DNA of 64,000 bases. Origin: Faecalibacterium sp. I4-1-79 (lineage in GTDB: Bacteria > Bacillota > Clostridia > Oscillospirales > Ruminococcaceae). The notes beneath the pieces are model-generated. The model was not told the DNA's origin. It ran no database searches and saw only the letters and a list, made by a program, of their open reading frames with translations. Shown here piece by piece: positions 25,108 to 33,551 of the stretch. How positions within the stretch are numbered: position 1 is the first letter of the stretch; every line of letters begins with the position of its first letter. The position numbers and the translations under genes were made by a program. The stretch is taken from the NCBI RefSeq assembly GCF_023347235.1, contig NZ_CP094467.1, positions 2,294,001 through 2,358,000 on the forward strand. Reading direction: 5' to 3'.

Positions 25108-26003
25108 TGGAAAAAACACAAGCAAAGCCTTTAACGGCGGCGCAGCAGCGTCAGCGGGACAAAAAGCACCGCACATGGCTGCGCGCCGGGGTACAGCTGT
25201 TCTTCTTTGTGACCATGCCGGGCGCATTCGTAGCCGGTTTTTCCGGGGTAAAACAGATCTTTCTGCACATCGGTGCGGGCGAGGTTCTCTCGGCAGATAG
25301 CTTCACGCTTTCCCTGCTGGGGCTGTGTGGCTTCACCCTTTTGTTCGACCGGTTTTTCTGCGGGTACGCCTGCGCCTTTGGCAGCTTGGGCGATGCCGTC
25401 TGGGTGCTTTCTGGCCTTATCCAGAAAAAGCTGCTCCGCCGCAAAAAGCAGCTCCGGCTGCCGGAGCGGGCGGTGCTTTGGGGGCAGAAGGTCAAATATC
25501 TGCTGCTGGCAGGGCTGGTGGCGCTGTATGTGACCTGGCAGGAAAAGCTGCTGACCGGCGCAAGCCCGTGGGAGGTATTTTCCCGCCTGACGGCTCTGCG
25601 TCTGCCGCCGGAGGGCTTCGGCGTGGGCATCGCGCTGCTTGTGCTCATTTTGCTGGGCATGGCGGTGCAGCACCGGTTCTTCTGTCAGTTTCTCTGCCCC
25701 ATGGGTGCGGTGTTCGCCCTGCTGCCGGTGCTGCCCTTTGCGCGGCTGCACCGGCAGAACGATGGCTGCATCCCGGGCTGCAACGCCTGCAAGCAGCAGT
25801 GCCCGGTGTGCCTGAAGCTGGAGGAAAGCAGCCTGCGCAGCGGGGAGTGCATCGCCTGTGAAGCCTGCGTGGGCACCTGCCCCAAGCAGAACATCCACCG
25901 GTGGGATTTGGCTCTTTGCAAGCACCCGTGGCTGCCGGTGCTGGGTAAGGCGCTGCTCTTCTTCCTGCTGGGCTGCTGGCTGGGCTTCTGCCGGTTTATC
26001 TGA
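25104..26003 (+). CDS. NosR/NapH-like 4Fe-4S polyferredoxin membrane protein
   Basis: A 299-residue protein with about five transmembrane helices. The membrane part carries two CxxxC-type pairs (FFCGYACAFG and FFCQFLCPMG), typical of NapH/NosR/CcoG-type proteins. A loop at about residues 225-268 carries two 4Fe-4S cluster motifs (CNACKQQCPVC and CIACEACVGTCP). It probably moves electrons across the membrane from a cytoplasmic donor to the exported FMN domains. The donor and final acceptor are not known. The start overlaps the stop of the previous gene. Confidence 0.8.
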   Translation: MMEKTQAKPLTAAQQRQRDKKHRTWLRAGVQLFFFVTMPGAFVAGFSGVKQIFLHIGAGEVLSADSFTLSLLGLCGFTLLFDRFFCGYACAFGSLGDAVWVLSGLIQKKLLRRKKQLRLPERAVLWGQKVKYLLLAGLVALYVTWQEKLLTGASPWEVFSRLTALRLPPEGFGVGIALLVLILLGMAVQHRFFCQFLCPMGAVFALLPVLPFARLHRQNDGCIPGCNACKQQCPVCLKLEESSLRSGECIACEACVGTCPKQNIHRWDLALCKHPWLPVLGKALLFFLLGCWLGFCRFI

Positions 26004-26006
26004 AAC

Positions 26007-26051
26007 AAAAAAGGGAGGCCGCCGCACAATATCGTGCAGCGCCTCCCTTTT
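26007..26051 (+). terminator. Terminator of the flavin/Fe-S operon
   Basis: AAAAAAGGGAGGC pairs with GCCTCCCTTTT, enclosing an inner stem GCAC...GTGC, right after the stop at 26003. The A/T tracts on both sides suggest it can work in both directions. Confidence 0.75.
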
Positions 26052-26121
26052 GGCTAAGACGATTTTGAATGCCCTCCGCTATGCTCTGGGCATTTTCAGC
26101 GGAAAAACTATTTATAATTTC

Positions 26122-26157
26122 GGAACGCCGGAGCGTCTGCGGACGCTCCGGCGTTCC
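26122..26157. repeat. Dispersed palindrome, copy 1
   Basis: A perfect inverted repeat with 16-bp arms (26122-26137 and 26142-26157) and loop TGCG. The core GCCGGAGCGTC...GACGCTCCGGC is also present at 41177-41212. It lies between two convergent genes and probably acts as a terminator or REP-like element. Confidence 0.7.
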
Positions 26158-26161
26158 ATTT

Positions 26162-28252
26162 TCACGGTAAAGGCTTCTGCTCCAACAGGTCTGTCATGCT
26201 GCGCAGACTGATGCCAAGGGTAGAAAGGTTATGCAGCATCGCGCTGGTAGCCGGGGGCAGAATGCCCAGTGCGCCCAGAAGAATGAGCGCGGAGTTGAAG
26301 CTGAGGACAAAGCGGTAATTGCTGCCCACCCGCTTTTGCAGGGCGTTGGCAATGGCTTTTAAAGTCACCAGTTCTTCCAGACTGTCGGCGCGGATGGTCA
26401 CATCGGCAATTTCCCGGGCGATGGCGGCACCGGAATGGATGGCGATGCCGATATCTGCCGCCGACAGGGCGGGCGAATCGTTGATGCCGTCACCGATCAT
26501 CACCACCGTATGTCCCTCGGCTTTGGCGTCACGGACAAAGGCGGCTTTATCCTCCGGCAGCACCTCCGCAAAGCAGCGGTCCACCCCCACCTGCGCCGCA
26601 ATGGCGCGGGCAGTGCGGTCGCTGTCGCCGGTCATCATGACCGTCTGGGTGATGCCCAGTCTCCGAAGCTTATGCAGCACCTGTGCCGCCTCCGGGCGCA
26701 GGGGGTCTGCGATGCAGATGACCCCTGCCAGCACCCCAGATGCAGCCAGATACAGGTGGGAATACTGGGGGTCCAGTGCATCGAATTTTGCCTGTTCCCC
26801 TGCCGGGATGGTGCAGCCCTCGTCCTCAAAAATGAAGTGGGCACTGCCGATGACCACCCGCGTGCCGCCCACCCGGCTGGCAATGCCGTGCGCCACGATG
26901 TACTCCACCTCGGAGTGCATCTCCTCGTGAGAGATACCCCGCTCCCTGGCAGCACGGACAACGGCGTTTGCCATGGAATGGGGGAAGTGCTCTTCCAGAC
27001 AGGCGGCAAGCTGCAATACCTCCTGCTCCTCACAGCCGGAGAAAGGCACTACCTGCACCACCTGCGGGGTGGCGCGGGTGAGGGTGCCGGTCTTATCGAA
27101 CACGATGGTGTCCGCCTTTGCCAGCGCTTCCAGATACTTGCCACCCTTTACGGTGATGTGGTATTCCCCGCACTCCCGCATGGCAGAAAGCACCGCCAGC
27201 GGCATGGAAAGCTTCAGCGCACAGGAGAAGTCCACCATCAAAATGGAGATGGCGCGGGTGACGTTGCGGGTAAAAGCGTAGGTAGCCACCGTACCGGCAA
27301 GGCACCAAGGCACCAGACGGTCGGCCAGCTGCAAAGCCCGGTTCTCAGTACCGGACTTGAGCTTTTCCGATTCCTCGATCATGGCCACGATCTTATCGTA
27401 GCGGTTGGCACCGCCCTCTGCCTTGGCCACAAGGACGCATTCGCCCTCTTCCACCACTGTTCCGGCGTAGACGGTGGCACCGGTGGTCTTGCGCACCGGC
27501 ATGGACTCGCCGGTCAGGGCGGCCTGATTCACCATGGCTTCGCCCTCCAGTACCATGCCGTCCAGCGGGATCATGTTGCCGGAGCGCACCACCACTTCGT
27601 CCCCGGCGTGAACGCGGGTCAACGGCACCAGTACCTCGCCCTGCGGGGTGCGCACCCAGACCTTATCCACGTTCAGTGCCATACTGCGGGCAAGGTCATC
27701 CAAGCTCTTTTTCCTTGTCCACTCTTCCAGCAAGCTGCTCACCGTCAGCAGGAACATCACCGAGCCTGCAGTGCTGTAATCCCCCCGCAGGAGGGAGGCG
27801 GTGATGCTGAGCGCATCCAGCACCTCTACCTCCAGCTTGCGGTGCAGCAGGCAGCGGATTCCCTTCCAGACAAAGGCGATGGAGCGCCACACCGTATACG
27901 CCGCTGCGATGGGCGCGGGCAGGAACACCTTGCGGAACACCCGGCCCGCCACAAGGCTGACCATCTTTTCCTGATATTCCTGATTGATCTTCCGGCTGTC
28001 GTGGGAGGTAACCAGCACCTCCAATTCTTCGTTGTCAAAGCGGTAGGCCGCCAGCAGGGCGGCGGCGTCCTTCCGGCTGCCCCGGTAGGTCAGCACCACA
28101 TCTCCGGTGCGCTCGTAGACGGTGGCTTTCTGGATGTTCTCCTGCCCGTTCAGGTAGGCTTCCAGCACGTCTGCCCGGTGCAACGTCATGCGCACAGCGC
28201 AGACGTGCACCCGCATCCGCCCCTTCCCTTCATGTAGGATCGTACATTTCAT
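26162..28252 (-). CDS. P1B-type heavy-metal transporting ATPase with non-canonical membrane motif
   Basis: A 696-residue P-type ATPase. The start at 28252 (MKCTILHEGKGRMR) follows AGAGGGG. The N-terminus is a degenerate metal-binding domain with no CxxC. P-type motifs are TGES in the actuator domain, DKTGTLT (phosphorylated Asp), MTGDSDRTA and GDGINDSPAL. In place of the CPC motif, the metal-site helix reads FSCALKLS, so it does not fit the usual Cu/Zn groups; Mn, Fe or another metal is possible. It is preceded by the DUF6110-type gene, a pairing I recall from other Firmicutes. Confidence 0.8.
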   Translation of the reverse strand: MKCTILHEGKGRMRVHVCAVRMTLHRADVLEAYLNGQENIQKATVYERTGDVVLTYRGSRKDAAALLAAYRFDNEELEVLVTSHDSRKINQEYQEKMVSLVAGRVFRKVFLPAPIAAAYTVWRSIAFVWKGIRCLLHRKLEVEVLDALSITASLLRGDYSTAGSVMFLLTVSSLLEEWTRKKSLDDLARSMALNVDKVWVRTPQGEVLVPLTRVHAGDEVVVRSGNMIPLDGMVLEGEAMVNQAALTGESMPVRKTTGATVYAGTVVEEGECVLVAKAEGGANRYDKIVAMIEESEKLKSGTENRALQLADRLVPWCLAGTVATYAFTRNVTRAISILMVDFSCALKLSMPLAVLSAMRECGEYHITVKGGKYLEALAKADTIVFDKTGTLTRATPQVVQVVPFSGCEEQEVLQLAACLEEHFPHSMANAVVRAARERGISHEEMHSEVEYIVAHGIASRVGGTRVVIGSAHFIFEDEGCTIPAGEQAKFDALDPQYSHLYLAASGVLAGVICIADPLRPEAAQVLHKLRRLGITQTVMMTGDSDRTARAIAAQVGVDRCFAEVLPEDKAAFVRDAKAEGHTVVMIGDGINDSPALSAADIGIAIHSGAAIAREIADVTIRADSLEELVTLKAIANALQKRVGSNYRFVLSFNSALILLGALGILPPATSAMLHNLSTLGISLRSMTDLLEQKPLP

Positions 28253-28273
28253 TGCTTTTCTTACCCCTCTGTG

Positions 28274-28302
28274 CAAAAAGAGCCGCCCAAAGCGGCGGCT
28301 CT
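28274..28302 (-). terminator. Hairpin between the small partner gene and the metal ATPase
   Basis: AGAGCCGCC and GGCGGCTCT form a strong stem with TTTTT on the minus strand. It sits between the two genes and could make ATPase expression lower than that of the small protein. Confidence 0.65.
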
Positions 28303-28313
28303 GCTGCGCTATA

Positions 28314-28601
28314 TCACTGTGCGGTCTGCTCTTCGGCCTGTTCTTCAGCCGTATCCTCGATGACCTCCTGTGCAGCCTCGGCGGCGCGGCTCTCGTTGAT
28401 GGCCTTTGCATCGGCAAGGATGTCACCGGCCTCCTCCTGCACCTTATTCACGGTCTGCATGGTGCAATCCTTCATCCGCAGCACCGCAGCAGTGGTCTGG
28501 GTGTAGACCTTTTTGGCATCCTTGCTGGACAGCACCTTGAAGCCGGCAGAGCCGAACACCACACCACCCAAAAACAGTGCAAGCTTTTTTGTATCAAACA
28601 T
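28314..28601 (-). CDS. Small membrane-anchored protein, DUF6110-like
   Basis: A 95-residue protein starting MFDTKKLALFLGGVVFG. One N-terminal hydrophobic segment lies at about residues 8-26, followed by KVLSSKDAKKVY and a long acidic, helix-prone C-terminus rich in Glu and Ala. From memory this matches DUF6110, often found next to P1B ATPases. It may be a chaperone or partner of the ATPase encoded downstream. The start is preceded by a weak ribosome site, and a promoter is visible at 28674-28701. Confidence 0.65.
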   Translation of the reverse strand: MFDTKKLALFLGGVVFGSAGFKVLSSKDAKKVYTQTTAAVLRMKDCTMQTVNKVQEEAGDILADAKAINESRAAEAAQEVIEDTAEEQAEEQTAQ

Positions 28602-28673
28602 ATTTACCCCTCGTTTCTGTATTTCCTATCTGAGCACCCATCCCCTTGAGCGGGGCGGGTTCTTTATCTTTAT

Positions 28674-28701
28674 ATTTTAGCACGCTTTTGGGGTTTTTCA
28701 A
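28674..28701 (-). promoter_or_regulatory. Promoter of the DUF6110-like gene and metal ATPase
   Basis: On the minus strand TTGAAA (28696-28701), 16 bases, TAAAAT (28674-28679), about 70 bases upstream of the start at 28601. Confidence 0.55.
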
Positions 28702-28802
28702 TATTTTCTGACGATGTTAGGACGTATTAACATTGTTAGCAGTAGTTTGATACGGAGGATCTTTTTGGTCATGCTCCCTTGCAGAGAGCAACAGGCCGCA
28801 GT

Positions 28803-28964
28803 CTATATTTGTTTTGGGTATCCTCTTGTTTTCAAACCGCCATCACGGGTTCCGGCTGGCTGGTCTGCAGCAGCGCCGATCTCGATCACCTCGTTCTTGA
28901 GTTCCTTCCTGTGTACCAGCCGCGTATCCGTGGTGTTCATTTCCAGATCAATAAAGATGCTCAT
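28803..28964 (-). pseudogene. DEDD-type 3'-5' exonuclease, N-terminal remnant
   Basis: A 53-codon frame starting MSIFIDLEMN, followed by EVIEIGA. This is the exonuclease motif I and following strand of KapD/RNase T-type enzymes (usually FIDLEWN...EIIEIGAV). After IGA the sequence is unrelated and it stops at 28803, so only about a fifth of an exonuclease is left. The start has AAAAAGGGGC upstream. It may be an outcome of the same rearrangements seen at 29-30 kb. Confidence 0.5.
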
Positions 28965-29063
28965 TTTCAATGCCCCTTTTTGTTTCGCGCAGTTTTCGGT
29001 TGATTTTCTGAACCTATTCTACACCCTTATCCGTCCGATAGGCGGTACTTCTGTTACCACATT

Positions 29064-29858
29064 TTAGTTTTCTTCGGCTATTTTCTGCATTTGGGCGAAC
29101 AGTGCATAGTATGCAGACCCTCTAGCGATCTCCAACTCCTCATAATTTTCCAGAACCTGCACCTGTTCGTAATATTCCTGCGGCTTCGATTCGTCTGCAA
29201 TGGAGCTGCGGTCTGTCACCACAAAACCTGCAAAATCTGCATCACTGTAGCATAGCCAGCGCGTGGGCTGACCGGCCTCTGCAACTTCAAATTCTACTTC
29301 TGTCACGTAATTACAACAGGTGAGGATTGTTTTCTTCTGCCGGGAGAGTACCTGAAAGCGTTCCGACTCAGCCTTTTTCTCTGCAGTCATGGGCAGAGAA
29401 GCAGACCATTTTTCCAGCCTGTCCCATGCCGCAAACAACGCATCCACGCAGTTCTGATATTCTGTATCCGGCAGCTTTTCGGCAAATTCCTCGCAGTTTG
29501 CCAGCTTTGCCGCCGTAAGGACCTCCTCGTCGGTGGCACCTTTGCGCCCCAGACGGATGTTTTCGAGGATTGTGTTGTCAAACAGGGTCACATCCTGAAA
29601 GACGATGGAATACAGGCTCATGAGTTTTTCCGGGTCGATTCGGGAGACATCCATGCCGCCCACGGTGATACTGCCCTTCTGGTAATCCCAGAACCGTGCT
29701 GCCAGCCGGGAAACAGCGGTCTTGCCGCCGCCGGAGGGGCCCACAAAAGCTACGGTCTGACCCGGCTGAATCTCCAGCGAAACGCCCTTGATGACCTCGT
29801 TTTTTCCGTCGTAGCTGAAATGCACATCCTGCAACGTGACAGAGGAATCCTGCGGGTG
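29064..29858 (-). pseudogene. ABC exporter nucleotide-binding domain, truncated and fused to an unrelated C-terminus
   Basis: In frame after the stop codon that ends the upstream permease part. The Walker A motif (GPSGGGKT) and Q-loop (VFQDVTLF) are present. Homology ends at about EEFAEKLPDTEY. The ABC signature, Walker B and H-loop are missing. The last 125 residues are a different, Trp/Glu-rich sequence from an unidentified protein. It cannot hydrolyse ATP as a normal subunit. It appears to be the result of a deletion that joined two genes in frame. Confidence 0.7.
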
Positions 29859-30854
29859 CTACGGAACAGCCTGCACCTGCATGGGTGCCGTCTCCTGCAC
29901 CGAGTCGATGCGTGCCAGCGCATCCGCTACCACCATCTTGCTCTCGCTCATGTACATCATACGGGTCAGGGGCAGGGAGATCACCGGCGTGATGATGATA
30001 TAGAACAGCAGGTTCAGCAGAAACTCCGGGGTGACGCCGTGGGTCGTGAACAGCAGCCCGCCCGCGATCAAAAAGTCGAACACGCCGTTGACGGCGGCGG
30101 TATAGAACATCATGGGCAGGCGCAGGTCTTTGGTGTAGGAGATGACCCACTTTTCATACTCATCAATGGTGGCTTTGAACTTTTTGAAGGAAAACACCGA
30201 CTGCCCGAAGGTCTTGACTACCGGGATACCCCGGACGTACTCCACTGCCTCGTTGGACATGGCCTCCAAGGCGTTCCCGTACTGCCGCATTTTTTCAGCC
30301 ATCCGCTTGCCAGTCATGGTCGTCATAATGAGGAAAGCCAGCACCACCGGCGCAAGGCTCAGCAGCCCCAGCCGCCAGTCGAACGCCAGCAGCAAAACCA
30401 GTAGCCCCACCGGGGTGGCGATGGCGTTGTACTGGTATGGCAGCTGGTGGGCCAGATAGGTCTCGGCGGCTCCGGTGCTCTCATGGATGATTTTACGCAG
30501 CTTGCCGCTGCCAAAGGTCTCGGCAAAGCCCAGCGGCAGCACCGCCAGATACTCCGACACCGCCAGCCGCAAATTGGTCGCCACCCGGAACGCCGACAGA
30601 TGGGAGCACAGCAGTGCCGCAATGTAAATGAGGTAAGACAGCACCGCAAACAGCACTGCCATCCAGCCGTAATGGGGGATGTTCACCGCCTGCGCATAGT
30701 CCGGCGCGGCATTCAACACATCCCGCAGGATCTTCCAGATGTACACAAAGGGCACCAGTGCGCTGACCGCAGACAGCACCCACGAAGCGTAGGTGAAATA
30801 TCGGTAGTTCTCAGCGTAACCCATCAGCCGGGAAAGATCGGACTGTTTTTTCAC
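29859..30854 (-). pseudogene. ABC exporter (IrtA/IrtB-like) transmembrane half, ended by an in-frame stop
   Basis: 331 residues with six transmembrane helices of a type-IV ABC exporter half-transporter. Coupling-type segments are AVEYVRGIPVVKTFGQ and SESKMVVADALARID. The reading frame ends with TAG at 29859-29861. The next codons, in the same frame, continue into the nucleotide-binding domain, so one nonsense change separates the domains. The start is GTG at 30854 with GAAGGAG 7 bases before it. It is the last gene of the operon that begins at 35029. A functional exporter seems unlikely. Confidence 0.7.
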
Positions 30855-30898
30855 GAAAAAACTCCTTCAAAAAATTTATGCAAAAATCGCAGCGTCCG

Positions 30899-31531
30899 TT
30901 ACCCTTTCTTTTTGTACCCGCAGTCGCAGTAGGGTCCGCCGGAGGCAAGGGTATACTGCCGCACAAATTCGGTCACACCGCCTGCTTTGCTCATGGTGTA
31001 GTCCAGACGGCACAGGGCGGGGGTCAGGTCGTATAGCCCCAGTTCCTTCATCAGCACACAGATGCCGCACTTGGTAAAGCGTCCTTCATAGCCGCTGCCA
31101 TCCGGGTATTCGTAAAATTCCATGTTCCACGAGTAGGGGTTGCGGTCGGCGGCTTTCAGAGCGGCAGTAGCTTTCATAGCGGCAATGTCCTTTGGGGTAA
31201 ACTTGCTTTTTCCGCTTTTGCGGCAGAACCACTGCATGGGCTTTGTCATCATGGTTTTTGCATAGTAATCCGTCAGCCTGTCCACCTCTGGGCGTTGCGG
31301 CATGGAGAGAATGAACGCGCCGAGCATTGCGCAGTTGACGATGTTCATCTTGAAGCGGTCGGCCTTTTCAAACTCCGGTAGCCTGCAGATGATCTGCCGG
31401 TATTGCGGCTTTGCCTTTTTCGTGATGGCTTTTGCAGTGTCCGCATCATAGCCCAGCACTGCCGTCAGCTGCTTTTGAAAGGAACCAGCAAACAGCACCC
31501 ACATTCCCATGGGCATACCCATGTATTTCAT
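30899..31531 (-). CDS. L-2-amino-thiazoline-4-carboxylate hydrolase family protein, copy 1
   Basis: A 210-residue protein of the ATC-hydrolase family (PF14196 by motif memory). Features are NIVNCAMLGAFILSM, GRFTKCGICVLMKELGL, a PALCRLDY segment and a cysteine-rich end, CDCGYKKKG. The founding enzyme opens 2-aminothiazoline-4-carboxylate to N-carbamoylcysteine, but many family members have unknown substrates. Its start overlaps the stop of the upstream membrane gene (ATGA). A second member is encoded at 32850-33551. Confidence 0.7.
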   Translation of the reverse strand: MKYMGMPMGMWVLFAGSFQKQLTAVLGYDADTAKAITKKAKPQYRQIICRLPEFEKADRFKMNIVNCAMLGAFILSMPQRPEVDRLTDYYAKTMMTKPMQWFCRKSGKSKFTPKDIAAMKATAALKAADRNPYSWNMEFYEYPDGSGYEGRFTKCGICVLMKELGLYDLTPALCRLDYTMSKAGGVTEFVRQYTLASGGPYCDCGYKKKG

Positions 31532-32262
31532 TGCACGGTCTCCTTACATTCTCCGCATTTTGCCTTCTCCCGAAGCAAAACCAGCCCCAATACCAAAACC
31601 AGCAGGTGTCCGGCGGATTCCGTGCCGTGATCGATCTGATCCAGCGGCCACGGCAGAAGCGTGAAGAGATTTCCCACAATCCCCGTAAAAACGATGGGGT
31701 TGCAGAAGGATGCAAATATCTGCTGTGCTGTGTTTTTCAGCGGGAGCATCCTTTTCCAGATCATAACGAGCATCACGACGGAAAGAAGTACATCACACAG
31801 GATATATGCTGCCAGCAGCGGCGCGGCGTTGCAGTAAAACACCTTGTTGGCAATTTCAGCTGCCGCCTGCATATCGCCGTATTTCTCAAAGGTAAACTTG
31901 AAGATCAGCGCCACATTCATGAACATGGCATGAACATAGCCCCAGCAGACCGTGCCGGTGAGATAGGCGATTTGAAACAGCTTGACCCATTTCTGCTGCT
32001 TCGGTTGGGTGAGGCGTTGCTTCAAAAGCTTCCACATCTGGTGAAAACCGATGTAATAGAGTGCCGTTCCGAGAACACCGCAGATGATGCTGACCACCAT
32101 GCGCCATGTTGCCATATCAAGATAGGCGACCTTGACCATCAGCCCAATGGATTCTGTGCTTTGACTTTTCCCGGTCGCCGCAAACAAAAAGTCGCCGATC
32201 ACATATAAAAGGCACCCAATCATACCTGCGATGAGTGCTCGTTTTTCTTTGCTCATTTTCAT
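31528..32262 (-). CDS. Polytopic membrane protein, DUF6796-like
   Basis: A 244-residue integral membrane protein with about six helices, starting MKMSKEKRALIAGMIG. No catalytic motif is visible apart from a membrane HAMF segment near residue 115. DUF6796 is suggested from memory of similar proteins next to ATC-hydrolase genes. The start follows GGAGGCAAGCA. The gene overlaps the downstream ATC-hydrolase gene by 4 bases and belongs to the same operon. Confidence 0.6.
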   Translation of the reverse strand: MKMSKEKRALIAGMIGCLLYVIGDFLFAATGKSQSTESIGLMVKVAYLDMATWRMVVSIICGVLGTALYYIGFHQMWKLLKQRLTQPKQQKWVKLFQIAYLTGTVCWGYVHAMFMNVALIFKFTFEKYGDMQAAAEIANKVFYCNAAPLLAAYILCDVLLSVVMLVMIWKRMLPLKNTAQQIFASFCNPIVFTGIVGNLFTLLPWPLDQIDHGTESAGHLLVLVLGLVLLREKAKCGECKETVQ

Positions 32263-32364
32263 TGCTTGCCTCCAAATCCGATCTTCACGATCTGCATTTT
32301 CATCATGCCGTCACCGACCCTTGCAAGAAACCGGAAAAAGCCGCTGATAGAAGGGTCTTTCCGA

Positions 32365-32850
32365 TCACTGTACTGTCATCATTGCCGCCAGCACCGCCGC
32401 TATGACTGCCATGCCCACCGTGCCGAACAGCCACTTTTTCTGCTTGTCTTTTGCAGTAATGTAGGGTTTCAGATCCTCCGTTCCGGGGATCGTCCATGCG
32501 TTCGTGTGCCCCACCCAATAGCCGTCAACCAACAGGCGGTCCATGAGATTCATAACGGACAAGATGACGAGTAACTGCCAGAAACCCTGAACAAAGCCCT
32601 TTGTACCGTTTATCCCATAGACACAGACCAGCACATAGCCGATATAGCCGGGAATGCAGACTGCTTTGAACAGCAGGCTGTTGCGTCGGATGCGTTCCGG
32701 GCTTGTAAGCCCCAGTTTTACGCACCGCTGCTGCACCGCCGGGCTGTAAAGATGCACCATCCCAACAGCCCCTTTGCAGATGCCCACAGCACAGACAAGA
32801 ACCAGCAAAGCCCCCAGCCCAAGACCTTCCAGAATCACCTGTAAAAGCAT
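32365..32850 (-). CDS. Small four-TM membrane protein, unknown
   Basis: A 161-residue protein with four predicted helices (about residues 5-27, 58-79, 88-106 and 140-160). Between helices three and four is a loop with VDGYWVGHTNAWTIPGTEDLKPY, a motif I have seen in uncharacterised proteins of ATC-hydrolase operons. It shares one base with the stop of the upstream gene and has GGAGGAATAAGTA before its ATG. The function is unknown. Confidence 0.6.
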   Translation of the reverse strand: MLLQVILEGLGLGALLVLVCAVGICKGAVGMVHLYSPAVQQRCVKLGLTSPERIRRNSLLFKAVCIPGYIGYVLVCVYGINGTKGFVQGFWQLLVILSVMNLMDRLLVDGYWVGHTNAWTIPGTEDLKPYITAKDKQKKWLFGTVGMAVIAAVLAAMMTVQ

Positions 32851-33551
32851 TACTTATTCCTCCTGTATCCGTTTTCATCCCGGTATTCGGGATGTTCCTT
32901 TACGTATGGATCCTTATCGCCGCAGATGGTATAGTCGCATCGGCAACCGTCCACGCAGGTGGTCGTCCGCACGAGCTTGGCATGGAGCAGTTCCATGGAC
33001 GCATAGTCCACATTGCACAGGGCGGGCATAATGGCCACAAATCCGAACCGCTTGGCAAATTCCGCCGCCGGACACGCCGTAAATTCATAATAGATGGGCT
33101 TGCTGTTTTCGTAAGGCGTAACATCCATCTCGTAATCATGCCATGTGTCACAGTGCTTTTGGGCAGTGCTGAATGCTCGATACATCAGCTTTTTCCAGAA
33201 TGGCTTGTTGATGTCAACGAAGCGCAGTTTCCGGAAGGACGGTAGGATCAGATTTTCTTCTATCTCTTCCATTTCGCGGAATGTGACCACATCCCGGCAC
33301 ACATCGTAAAAGCACATCATGGTGATGCAGTCGTAGGTGCCGCCTACGCCGTTGTGAAAATTCTTTTTACCGCCGAGGTCGGTGCGCCACTTGGAAAGAA
33401 GCTCTGCGTATCTCAGCTGCACCTGCTCCCAGACCACCTCGCGCTCCACCTCCGGATAGTGCAGAGTGATTTTCGCCAGAATTTCCTTTTTGCAGGGTTT
33501 GGAATATAGCACATGGCAGCTACGGTCAATTTGTAATTCGCCGTCCTTCAT
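32850..33551 (-). CDS. L-2-amino-thiazoline-4-carboxylate hydrolase family protein, copy 2
   Basis: A 233-residue protein of the same family as the gene at 30899. Shared elements are a central TMMCFYDVCRDVVTF segment, PALCNVDYASMELL and a cysteine cluster near the C-terminus (CVDGCRCDYTIC). Two copies in one operon suggest two related steps or two partners of a complex. The substrate is not known. It overlaps the MBL-fold gene upstream by 4 bases. Confidence 0.7.
   Translation of the reverse strand: MKDGELQIDRSCHVLYSKPCKKEILAKITLHYPEVEREVVWEQVQLRYAELLSKWRTDLGGKKNFHNGVGGTYDCITMMCFYDVCRDVVTFREMEEIEENLILPSFRKLRFVDINKPFWKKLMYRAFSTAQKHCDTWHDYEMDVTPYENSKPIYYEFTACPAAEFAKRFGFVAIMPALCNVDYASMELLHAKLVRTTTCVDGCRCDYTICGDKDPYVKEHPEYRDENGYRRNK

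Noticed and set aside
26435-28237. Plus-strand 600-codon frame opposite the metal ATPase
   Set aside because: Antisense shadow of a clear P-type ATPase; no protein features.
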